A stretch of 64,000 nt of DNA from Bacteroidota bacterium (lineage in GTDB: Bacteria > Bacteroidota > Bacteroidia > Bacteroidales > Paludibacteraceae). The notes below the pieces were generated by a model. The model saw nothing but the letters and a program-made list of their open reading frames with translations. It did no database searches and was not told the DNA's origin. The stretch covers positions 248,001-312,000 of the forward strand of contig JAEWAN010000006.1 of the NCBI GenBank assembly GCA_023391625.1, given 5' to 3'. The translations under genes and the position numbers were made by a program. Positions 52,951 to 60,243 of the stretch are shown here, piece by piece (position 1 is the stretch's first letter; the number at the start of each line of letters is the position of its first letter).

Positions 52951-53295
52951 ACCGGATTCAACACAACAATCATCATCCAGTCCATATCAATCCCCTTGTT
53001 TTAGCCCTAAGTCTTAAGGCCTGAACAAGGGGATTTACTTTCTTCAATAGAATCAACCTCAATTTTCAATTTCTATTTTGAAACAACCTTTTGTTTCAAC
53101 ACGTAACCCGACATCAAACCAAACATTACCAGCTATAAAAACGATTAAACCCATTAGAATCATTATTACGGAGAATCTTTAGCTCCGGAATAAAACAAGG
53201 GCAAAAACAGACTCGAAGAACGTTAAAAGTCAGTTCAAAAATTATTTACCTATAAATGGTGACTAAAAAGAGCCACAGATATTCAAATCATTTTT
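52951..53295. other. Intergenic region before the DUF4491 gene
   Basis: About 345 bases without a gene. It contains the terminator hairpin at 52989-53035 and otherwise A/T-rich sequence. An open frame starting at 53256 is an upstream extension of the DUF4491 frame and would span the promoter box, so it is not used. Confidence 0.5.
52989..53035 (+). terminator. Terminator after the kinase gene
   Basis: Twelve-base outer stem (AATCCCCTTGTT with AACAAGGGGATT) plus an inner GCC/GGC pairing, followed by TACTTTCTT. It lies 38 bases after the stop. Confidence 0.75.
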
Positions 53296-53303
53296 TACTT
53301 TTG
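53296..53303 (+). promoter_or_regulatory. -7 box of the DUF4491 gene, close to start
   Basis: TACTTTTG fits TAnnTTTG and ends 12 bases before the ATG at 53316, so the leader should be about 5-8 bases. It decides the start codon. Confidence 0.65.
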
Positions 53304-53315
53304 CAAGAAAAAGTC

Positions 53316-53618
53316 ATGGAATTTCTCTCTACGCACAATTTATTAGGTCTTATTATCGGAATATCTACTTTTCTCATCATCGGACTCTTTCATCCGTTAG
53401 TTGTAAAAGCAGAATATTATATCGGCGTAAAATCCTGGTGGCTGTTTCTTATCGGAGGAATAATCGGCATTATTCTTTCACTATCACTATCGAATGTTTT
53501 ATTATCGTCACTCGCCGGGGTTTTCGCATTTTCTTCTTTCTGGAGCATTTTAGAAGTGTTTCACCAGAAACATCGGGTAGAAAAAGGCTGGTTTCCCAAA
53601 AATCCAAAAAAGAAATAA
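53316..53618 (+). CDS. DUF4491 small membrane protein
   Basis: 100 aa from the ATG at 53316 (MEFLSTHNLLG); the longer frame from 53256 would begin before the promoter. Three membrane spans are visible (about 8-26, 37-56 and 58-75), with conserved-looking LIIGISTFLIIGLFHP and VKSWWLFLIGGIIG segments. A C-terminal cytosolic helix with EVFHQKHRVEKGWFPKNP follows. DUF4491 proteins have no known function. It is a lone gene facing the Nfn operon, with a shared terminator between them. Confidence 0.8.
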   Translation: MEFLSTHNLLGLIIGISTFLIIGLFHPLVVKAEYYIGVKSWWLFLIGGIIGIILSLSLSNVLLSSLAGVFAFSSFWSILEVFHQKHRVEKGWFPKNPKKK

Positions 53619-53620
53619 AA

Positions 53621-53655
53621 AAACAGACCTGTACAAAAACTGTACAAGTCTGTTT
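53621..53655 (+). terminator. Bidirectional terminator between DUF4491 and the Nfn genes
   Basis: Two-part stem (AAACAGAC with GTCTGTTT, then TGTACA with TGTACA) with one bulged base on each arm and a 5-base loop. A-run on the left and T-run on the right fit termination from both sides. Confidence 0.8.
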
Positions 53656-53677
53656 TTTACTTTATATTTTACTCCCG

Positions 53678-55123
53678 TTATTTACTTTTAAGCCATTCAT
53701 CCATTGACTTGGCAGCACGGCGTCCGTCACCCATAGCCAATATCACGGTAGCTCCTCCACGCACGATGTCTCCACCGGCAAATATCATCGGGATGTCAGA
53801 CTGCATGGTATCACCATTCACTTCAATAGTGCCCCACTTTGTAACATTCAATCCCTCAACAGACTGTGGAATCAACGGATTAGGAGACACTCCCACACTT
53901 ACGATAACTTCATCCACATCAACCAGCACTGTTTTTCCTTCCACTGGGACAGGAGAACGACGTCCGGAAGCATCAGGCTCACCAAGCTCCATCACCTGCA
54001 ACAACATCTGCGTAACCCGCCCTTTATCGTTACCTATATACTCAATCGGGTTATGCAATGTAAGAAATTCAATACCTTCTTCTTTCGCATGTTTCACTTC
54101 TTCCAGACGAGCCGGCATTTCTTCTTCTGAACGGCGATACACAATCATAGCCCGTTCCGCACCAAGACGTTTAGCCGTGCGGACAGAGTCCATTGCCGTA
54201 TTACCACCACCGATTACAGCCACATGTTTTCCCTTGAAAACCGGGGTATCGGAATCATAAGCAGCAGCGTCCATCAGGTTTACACGGGTCAGGTATTCGT
54301 TTGACGACATAATACCTACCAGATTCTCTCCTTTGCAATTCATAAAACGAGGCAATCCGGCACCACTTCCCACAAAAATACCCTGGAAACCTTCCTCTTT
54401 CAAGTCGGCTATACTGATGGTTTTACCAACAATCGTATTATTGAAGAATTTTACTCCCATAGCACGCAAGTTGTCTATTTCAACATCCACAATGCTATTA
54501 GGCAGACGGAATTCAGGAATACCATATTTCAAAACGCCCCCTATTTCATGCAGAGCTTCAAAAACCGTAACATCATAACCATATTTAGCCATATCCCCAG
54601 CAAAAGACAATCCGGCGGGCCCTGAACCTACTACAGCTATTTTCATGCCATTGGCAGGAGCTGTTTCCGGAACAGATATATTGCCACTCTCACGTTCATA
54701 ATCAGCAGCAAAACGTTCAAGATTACCAATAGCCACCGCTTCTTTACCCATCTTCAGGTGGATACACTGCGACTCACACTGTTTCTCCTGAGGACACACC
54801 CGTCCGCACACAGCAGGAAGAGCCGAAGTTTCTTTTAATGTTTTAGCAGCCTCAAGAAATTCTCCACGTTCTATATTCTTGATGAAACGAGGAATATCAA
54901 TGCTAACCGGACAACCAGTCATACAAGTAGGTTTAGCACAATCAAGGCAACGCTGAGCTTCCTTCATTGCCATTTCCGGTGTCAATCCTAAGTTTACTTC
55001 CTCATTATTCTTATTCCGGTAATTAGGATCCAGCTCGGGCATATGAACCCGGGGTATATTTGTTCTTTCTTTCGCTTTCATTGCGTTACGCAACTCTACG
55101 CGCCATGCTTCATCTCTTTCCAT
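53678..55123 (-). CDS. NfnB-type large subunit (GltD/GltA-like FAD/NADP oxidoreductase)
   Basis: 481 aa, often labelled glutamate synthase small subunit. The N-terminus has two Cys clusters for [4Fe-4S] centres: CLDCAKPTCMTGCPVSIDI and CGRVCPQEKQCESQCI. The FAD-binding VVGSGPAGLSFAGDMA follows at about 163-178, and the NADP-binding GGGNTAMDSVRTAKRLGA at about 291-308. It ends with FAGGDIVRGGATVILAMGDGRRAA. Because the gene directly follows a small FAD/[2Fe-2S] subunit (36 bases) and no glutamate synthase large subunit is present, the pair best fits NADH-dependent ferredoxin:NADP oxidoreductase (Nfn), which bifurcates electrons between NADPH, NAD and ferredoxin. Confidence is high for the family, moderate for the reaction. 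Confidence 0.88.
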   Translation of the reverse strand: MERDEAWRVELRNAMKAKERTNIPRVHMPELDPNYRNKNNEEVNLGLTPEMAMKEAQRCLDCAKPTCMTGCPVSIDIPRFIKNIERGEFLEAAKTLKETSALPAVCGRVCPQEKQCESQCIHLKMGKEAVAIGNLERFAADYERESGNISVPETAPANGMKIAVVGSGPAGLSFAGDMAKYGYDVTVFEALHEIGGVLKYGIPEFRLPNSIVDVEIDNLRAMGVKFFNNTIVGKTISIADLKEEGFQGIFVGSGAGLPRFMNCKGENLVGIMSSNEYLTRVNLMDAAAYDSDTPVFKGKHVAVIGGGNTAMDSVRTAKRLGAERAMIVYRRSEEEMPARLEEVKHAKEEGIEFLTLHNPIEYIGNDKGRVTQMLLQVMELGEPDASGRRSPVPVEGKTVLVDVDEVIVSVGVSPNPLIPQSVEGLNVTKWGTIEVNGDTMQSDIPMIFAGGDIVRGGATVILAMGDGRRAAKSMDEWLKSK

Positions 55124-55159
55124 TGTTGTGTTGATGTTAATCAGTTAAACTAACAGCCT

Positions 55160-55981
55160 TTAAGCTTTATTAATTTTAGCCATATCTTCCTGTTCCATAT
55201 CCTTGTAGCCTCCAAGCCTCATCATCATCTCATCGAAATTAACCTCATGAGCGTCAAACTCAGGCCCGTCAATACATACGAATTTGGTTTTTCCTCCTAC
55301 CGTCACGCGGCAAGCCCCACACATTCCCGTACCATCCACCATAATCGTATTCAAAGAAGCAATCGTAGGGATATTATATTTCTTAGTAAGCAAGCTGACA
55401 AACTTCATCATGATAGCAGGTCCTATGGTCACACACATATCAACTTTTTCCCGGTTAATAACCATTTCAATACCTTCGGTAACCAAGCCTTTGTTTCCGT
55501 AAGAACCATCATCCGTCATAATAATCACCTCATCGGAATATTCACGCATCTGTTTTTCCAGAATAATAAGCTCCTTAGTCCGGGCAGCAAGTACTGTAAT
55601 CACTTTATTTCCGGCAGCTTTCATTGCCTTAACGATAGGCAACATCGGAGCAGTTCCCACTCCACCGCAGGCACACACCACCGTACCGAAGTTTTCAATA
55701 TGGGTGGCTTTTCCCAGAGGTCCTACCAGGTCTGTAATATAATCACCCTCATTCAGAGCACAAAGCCGGGTAGAAGACACCCCCATCCGTTGCACCACCA
55801 GTGTAATAGTACCTTTTTCAACATCCGCATCCGCAATAGTCAAAGGGATCCGTTCTCCTTTTGAGCCAACACGGACAATTACGAAATGTCCGGCCTTACG
55901 AGACTTAGCTATCAAAGGAGCTTCTACTTCAAATTTCACCACATTAGGAGAAAAATATTCCTTACTTACAATTTTATTCAT
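55160..55981 (-). CDS. NfnA-type small subunit (FAD and [2Fe-2S] ferredoxin reductase-like)
   Basis: 273 aa of the ferredoxin-NADP reductase superfamily, also called sulfide/dihydroorotate dehydrogenase-like. FAD-binding residues are in GHFVIVRVGSKGERIPLTIAD and the nucleotide side in GGVGTAPMLPIVKAMKAAG. The C-terminal [2Fe-2S] site is VDGTGMCGACR...FVCIDGPEFD, with one Asp and three Cys arranged as in known NfnA proteins, where an Asp replaces the fourth Cys ligand. It is the first gene of the two-gene operon and has a promoter box 26 bases upstream. The complex is cytosolic. Confidence 0.88.
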   Translation of the reverse strand: MNKIVSKEYFSPNVVKFEVEAPLIAKSRKAGHFVIVRVGSKGERIPLTIADADVEKGTITLVVQRMGVSSTRLCALNEGDYITDLVGPLGKATHIENFGTVVCACGGVGTAPMLPIVKAMKAAGNKVITVLAARTKELIILEKQMREYSDEVIIMTDDGSYGNKGLVTEGIEMVINREKVDMCVTIGPAIMMKFVSLLTKKYNIPTIASLNTIMVDGTGMCGACRVTVGGKTKFVCIDGPEFDAHEVNFDEMMMRLGGYKDMEQEDMAKINKA

Positions 55982-56007
55982 TTTTTCGAATGTTTTTTAT
56001 CGGATTG

Positions 56008-56015
56008 CAAAAATA
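56008..56015 (-). promoter_or_regulatory. -7 box of the Nfn operon
   Basis: TATTTTTG on the minus strand, 26 bases before the small-subunit ATG. Confidence 0.65.
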
Positions 56016-56162
56016 CGTAAATTTATGGATTTAAGAAGCATAACGATGTACCAGATCAAATAATTCATTATTATCCCCCCCTTTAATTATAAACATTTTA
56101 CATCCTCCTTTGTTATAAATTAACAAAACAAACATTTCAATTTATCCCTTTTACACAAGTCT

Positions 56163-56591
56163 ATGGAAGAAATAGTAAAAAATTACACGAATGGTGAAGT
56201 CACCATCGTCTGGAAACCGGCACTATGTACTCATGCAAAACATTGCTTCATGGAATTACCTGAAGTTTTTAATCCTGAAAGCCGTCCCTGGATCAATCCG
56301 GCAGGAGCAAGTACCGAGAGAATCATTCAACAGATAAAAAGATGTCCGTCCGGGGCACTGGGATATTTTATGAATAACGAATCACAAGAAAAGAAACAAA
56401 ATATAAACAGTGAGATGGAGGTAGAAGTCGTTCATAACGGCCCATTGGTAATAAAAGTACCTTTCCTCCTGAAAGCTGAAGGGAAGGCCGATGAGCATAA
56501 ACCGGATGGAGCCGCTTTCTGTCGATGCGGGAAGTCACGGAACCAACCGTTCTGCGACGGGTCGCACATGGAAAACCCTTTCGAAAAATAA
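56163..56591 (+). CDS. YjdI-like iron-sulfur protein fused to a CDGSH domain
   Basis: 142 aa. Residues 1-70 resemble the divergent 4Fe-4S mono-cluster (YjdI) domain, with Cys22, Cys28 and Cys61 in LCTHAKHC and CPSGALGYF. Residues about 85-140 form a CDGSH zinc-finger-like [2Fe-2S] domain with FCRCGKSRNQPFCDGSH (Cys120, Cys122, Cys131, His135). Both clusters appear complete. Such proteins store or transfer electrons or clusters. It starts a plus-strand cluster with a YjdJ-like acetyltransferase (34 bases later) and a peroxiredoxin, pointing to an oxidative or iron stress role by inference. I see no exact promoter box upstream. Confidence 0.88.
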   Translation: MEEIVKNYTNGEVTIVWKPALCTHAKHCFMELPEVFNPESRPWINPAGASTERIIQQIKRCPSGALGYFMNNESQEKKQNINSEMEVEVVHNGPLVIKVPFLLKAEGKADEHKPDGAAFCRCGKSRNQPFCDGSHMENPFEK

Positions 56592-56625
56592 TAACAATAA
56601 ATATCTAAACATTAAATTAAAATAA

Positions 56626-56910
56626 ATGGAAGTTATACATAAAAACGGCGACAGAAAAGGTCTCTTCGCAGTAAAAGACGAAGATAAAATAGTAGCTGAA
56701 ATGACATATGTATGGAGCGGCGATGACAATTTTATCATTGACCACACCGAAGTAAACCCCACCTATCAAGGAAAAGGATTAGGTAAGGCAATGGTAGAAA
56801 AAGCAGTAGAATTTGCCCGTAAAAATAATGTCACTATTTTGCCCTTATGCCCTTTTGCACGCGGTGTATTTACCCGTGAACAATCTTATCAGGACGTTCT
56901 GAAAAAATAA
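56626..56910 (+). CDS. GNAT-fold N-acetyltransferase, YjdJ-like
   Basis: 94-aa minimal GNAT. The acetyl-CoA-binding loop is visible as VNPTYQGKGLGKAMVEKAVEF (about 43-63), and the C-terminal LPLCPFARGVFTREQ is characteristic of the YjdJ group, whose members pair with a YjdI-like iron-sulfur protein. It is located 34 bases after the CDGSH gene and 57 bases before the peroxiredoxin. Acceptor substrate unknown. Confidence 0.88.
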   Translation: MEVIHKNGDRKGLFAVKDEDKIVAEMTYVWSGDDNFIIDHTEVNPTYQGKGLGKAMVEKAVEFARKNNVTILPLCPFARGVFTREQSYQDVLKK

Positions 56911-56967
56911 CAGGACTCTTTTACAGAAAAAACATTTTACCTATCACACAATATAAAAAACAAAATT

Positions 56968-57687
56968 ATGGAAACAACAAACGAAAAAACATACTCCATG
57001 CCGCGCATTGGAGAAAAAGCTCCTGAATTTACAGCAGAAACAACCCAAGGAAAAATAAATTTTCCGGCAGACTATAAAGGCAAGTGGGTTATACTTTTCA
57101 GCCATCCGGCAGATTTCACCCCTATCTGTACTTCCGAGTTTATGACTTTTGGAAAAATGCAGGATGAATTTGAAGCTTTGAACTGCCAGTTAGTAGGCCT
57201 TTCAATAGACGGACTATCCAGCCACATAGCGTGGTTACGCACCATCAAAGAACGGATCCAATACAATGGAATGAAAAACATTGACATCCAATTTCCTCTG
57301 ATTGAAGATATAAAAATGGATGTAGCCAACAAATACGGCATGATCCAACCGGGGCAAAGCGACACAAAAGCGGTAAGAGCCGTATTTTACATTGACCCTA
57401 ACGGTATAATCCGGGCGGTAGTATATTATCCGTTAAACCTGGGACGTAACTTTGACGAAATAAAACGGGCTTTAATAGGACTGCAAACAGCCGATAAATT
57501 TAAAGTTGCCCTTCCGGCAGACTGGCGTCCGGGCGACGAAGTGGTAGTTCCAGCCCCGGGTTCCATGAAAGATGCTAATAAACGGATGGAACAGATAGAG
57601 GACGGCATGACATGTTATGACTGGTTTTTCTGTACAAAGAAACTGCCTAAAGAAACGATAGAAAAAGAAATACTCAACAAAAAATAA
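56968..57687 (+). CDS. Peroxiredoxin, AhpC/Prx6-type
   Basis: 239 aa; reduces hydrogen peroxide and organic hydroperoxides. The active site is HPADFTPICTSEF with the peroxidatic Cys54, in the Prx6 context (Arg/Thr nearby). The long C-terminal arm (VVPAPGSMKDANKRMEQI, then DGMTCYDWFFCTKKLP) is typical of the Prx6/archaeal AhpC branch, which has extra Cys residues (about 217 and 223) that may take part in resolving the sulfenate. No AhpF-like reductase is next to it. It is the last gene of the CDGSH-GNAT-Prx set and is followed by a strong terminator. Confidence 0.92.
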   Translation: METTNEKTYSMPRIGEKAPEFTAETTQGKINFPADYKGKWVILFSHPADFTPICTSEFMTFGKMQDEFEALNCQLVGLSIDGLSSHIAWLRTIKERIQYNGMKNIDIQFPLIEDIKMDVANKYGMIQPGQSDTKAVRAVFYIDPNGIIRAVVYYPLNLGRNFDEIKRALIGLQTADKFKVALPADWRPGDEVVVPAPGSMKDANKRMEQIEDGMTCYDWFFCTKKLPKETIEKEILNKK

Positions 57688-57714
57688 CATACAGTTAATA
57701 ATGTCGTGTTTTTT

Positions 57715-57748
57715 AAAGAAGATGCCCGGATATCCGGGTATCTTCTTT
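57715..57748 (+). terminator. Strong terminator after the peroxiredoxin gene
   Basis: 34-base inverted repeat, 17-bp arms with one G-T pair around a CCCGGATATCCGGG centre, followed by TTATATC. It ends 82 bases before fmt. Confidence 0.85.
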
Positions 57749-57789
57749 TTATATCATCCCAATTGCTATTCCACAGACATATTTTTTTG

Positions 57790-57797
57790 TAAATTTG
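57790..57797 (+). promoter_or_regulatory. -7 box of fmt
   Basis: TAAATTTG, 32 bases before the ATG at 57830. It rules out the longer upstream reading frame. Confidence 0.7.
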
Positions 57798-57829
57798 CAT
57801 ACAAATTAAAATCATCAAAAGGTCAGATT

Positions 57830-58765
57830 ATGCGCATTGTTTTCATGGGGACACCCGATTTTGCAGTAGAAAGTTTGAAAATCCTGGTAGAAAATAATTA
57901 CGAAGTGGTAGGCGTTGTCACCATGCCCGACAAGCCTGCCGGACGCGGACACAAAATACAATTTTCACCTGTCAAAAAATATGCGCTGGAAAACAACCTT
58001 CCGTTACTACAGCCGGAAAAGCTCAAAGACGAAACCTTCCTGGAACAGCTAAGAGCATTAAAAGCAGATCTACAAATTGTTGTAGCGTTCCGTATGCTTC
58101 CGGAAGTAGTATGGAATATGCCTCCTTACGGTACATTCAACCTTCATGCCTCTTTACTGCCCCAATACCGGGGAGCAGCCCCTATCAACTGGGCTATCAT
58201 TAACGGAGAGAAAGAAACGGGAGCCACTACCTTTTTCCTAACCCATGAAATAGATACCGGAAAAATTATTTTACAGAAAAAAATCCCCATTACCGAGGCA
58301 GACAATGCCGGAACAATCCATGACCAATTAATGACCATGGGAGCCGGAATGGTAAAGGAAACCGTTGATTTACTAATGGCTAACCAGGTAGACGCCATAG
58401 ACCAGTCTCAATTTTTCTCTGACGAAACAGAGCTAAAACCTGCACCCAAGATATTTAAAGATACCTGCAAAATTGATTTCAGCAAATCGGTAGATGCAGT
58501 CTACAACTTTATACGGGGATTAAGTCCCTATCCCGCAGCCTGGGCAGAACTAGTTTTCCCTAACCAGGAAGAAGCTATCCCACTGAAAATATTCGAGGCA
58601 GAGAGAGAATACGAAACTCACGGTCAGCCAGTCGGCACAATAATAAGCGACGGGAAAAAATTCGCCAAGATAGCTTTAAAAGACGGGTATATTTCCCTGA
58701 AATCCGTACAAGCTCCCGGGAAAAAAAGGATGGAAATAGGAGAACTGCTCCGGGGAATGCGATAA
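57830..58765 (+). CDS. fmt: Methionyl-tRNA formyltransferase
   Basis: Formylates initiator Met-tRNA. The ATG at 57830 (311 aa; MRIVFMGTPDFAVESL) is chosen. A frame open from 57701 would run through the terminator and promoter. The catalytic triad is visible in FNLHASLLPQYRGAAPINWAI (Asn and His) and THEIDTGKI (Asp), and the C-terminal OB-fold RNA-binding domain spans about 205-311. The next gene, xseA, begins 61 bases later on the same strand. Confidence 0.96.
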   Translation: MRIVFMGTPDFAVESLKILVENNYEVVGVVTMPDKPAGRGHKIQFSPVKKYALENNLPLLQPEKLKDETFLEQLRALKADLQIVVAFRMLPEVVWNMPPYGTFNLHASLLPQYRGAAPINWAIINGEKETGATTFFLTHEIDTGKIILQKKIPITEADNAGTIHDQLMTMGAGMVKETVDLLMANQVDAIDQSQFFSDETELKPAPKIFKDTCKIDFSKSVDAVYNFIRGLSPYPAAWAELVFPNQEEAIPLKIFEAEREYETHGQPVGTIISDGKKFAKIALKDGYISLKSVQAPGKKRMEIGELLRGMR

Positions 58766-58826
58766 TACCGGAACACACAGGAATCAATACGATACAATAT
58801 TCAATCATCCAATTCCGTAAACACAC

Positions 58827-60068
58827 ATGAACTCCATATCACTACTGGAACTTACCAACCGTATAGAAGCAACCATTCGTCTGAACTTTCAGAAACCGGT
58901 ATGGATTCGTGCGGAAATACATGAATTCCGGGAACATTCCGGACACTGTTACATGGAGTTGATTGAAAAATCCGACAATTCCGACACGATACTGGCCAAA
59001 TGTAAAGCTACCTGCTGGGCTTCCACCTACCGTATGCTCAAACCTTACTTTGAAACAACAACAGGACAAAACATCAGAGCCGGACTGCAAGTACTAATCG
59101 CCGTCACAGTGGAATTCCACGGAGTATACGGCTTTAACCTGAACGTGCGCGACATTGATCCCGTCTTTACCGTAGGCGAGATGGCTGCACGCCGCCTGCA
59201 AATAATAAGACAACTTGAGGCAGACGGTATTGCCGACATGAATAAACAACTGTCTATACCTGTTCCCGCCCAACGGATTGCCATCATATCCTCCCCTACC
59301 GCAGCCGGCTATGGAGACTTCAACAACCAACTAAAAAATAATCCCTACGGATACGTATTCTATACCAGGCTTTTCCCGGCCATCATGCAGGGGGAGAAAA
59401 CAGAATCATCTGTCATCAGTGCTTTAGAACAAATCTTTGAACACCATGAATTGTACGATGTGGTTGTCATTATACGAGGAGGAGGAGCTACGACGGACCT
59501 GGCATCATTCGATTCCTACCAACTGGCATTAAACTGCGCTCAATTTCCGCTCCCTATCATTGCCGGAATAGGACATCAACGGGACACATCCATACTGGAC
59601 ATGGTGGCACATTCCAGTGTTAAGACGCCTACCGCCGCCGCAGAATTTCTGATAGCAAACTTATACCAGGCAGAAAATCAGGCCCTGCAAATCATGTCAG
59701 GAATAGAGGACCTTGTCAAAAACCGCCTTCATCAAGAGCTTAGGAAAATAGATAACATCATGTCCGAAGTCGGGCACACGATTCTGTATGCCACCGCCAA
59801 CAAACGTTCTTTTCTGGAGCAACAGAAATACCGCCTGCAGTCAGATATACGCACCTTGCTACTAAAACAAAAAAACAAACTGGCTCTTATCGAGAAAAAC
59901 ATAGAAACCCACTCCCCTTCTTTTATGCTGGAAAGAGGATATACCATCACCACCGTGAACGGGAAACGGCTTAGTACAATTACAGAAATACATAAAACAG
60001 ATAAAATAAAAACATACCTTGCCGACGGCTATTTTGAAAGTGACGTCACAGAAAAACATCCATTATAA
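58827..60068 (+). CDS. xseA: Exodeoxyribonuclease VII large subunit
   Basis: Single-strand-specific nuclease subunit that degrades DNA to oligonucleotides. The 413 aa have the N-terminal OB fold (about 1-105), the catalytic domain with RIAIISSPTAAGYGDF (about 150-165), the IIRGGGATTDLASFD loop, and the GIGHQRDTSILDMVAH signature. A helical region and the RGYTITTVNGK turn near the C-terminus complete it. The small subunit gene xseB, which usually follows directly, is absent: the 175 bases to pnp have no suitable frame. It shares a strand with fmt and probably a transcript. Confidence 0.94.
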   Translation: MNSISLLELTNRIEATIRLNFQKPVWIRAEIHEFREHSGHCYMELIEKSDNSDTILAKCKATCWASTYRMLKPYFETTTGQNIRAGLQVLIAVTVEFHGVYGFNLNVRDIDPVFTVGEMAARRLQIIRQLEADGIADMNKQLSIPVPAQRIAIISSPTAAGYGDFNNQLKNNPYGYVFYTRLFPAIMQGEKTESSVISALEQIFEHHELYDVVVIIRGGGATTDLASFDSYQLALNCAQFPLPIIAGIGHQRDTSILDMVAHSSVKTPTAAAEFLIANLYQAENQALQIMSGIEDLVKNRLHQELRKIDNIMSEVGHTILYATANKRSFLEQQKYRLQSDIRTLLLKQKNKLALIEKNIETHSPSFMLERGYTITTVNGKRLSTITEIHKTDKIKTYLADGYFESDVTEKHPL

Positions 60069-60194
60069 AAACCGGACAGACAGCCTTTTCCGCCCCTCTG
60101 TCCAATGAACAGCAACGACTTGTCTTTCATTCAGGCAATCAATTAAATAAGAGGAAATTAAAGTTCGCATGACCAATTATAGCAAATTTAATTG

Positions 60195-60202
60195 TATCTT
60201 TG
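60195..60202 (+). promoter_or_regulatory. -7 box of pnp
   Basis: TATCTTTG, exact TAnnTTTG, 41 bases before the ATG. No long leader hairpin of the E. coli pnp autoregulatory type is seen. Confidence 0.7.
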
Positions 60203-60243
60203 CGATCGAAAATATAGAAGTTTAAAAAGAAAAATGTAATTTT

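Noticed and set aside
55247..55864. 205-codon plus-strand frame
   Set aside because: Antisense to the Nfn small subunit; shadow composition.
57701..57829. 43-codon N-terminal extension of Fmt
   Set aside because: Runs through the peroxiredoxin terminator and the fmt promoter box; the normal Fmt start is at 57830.
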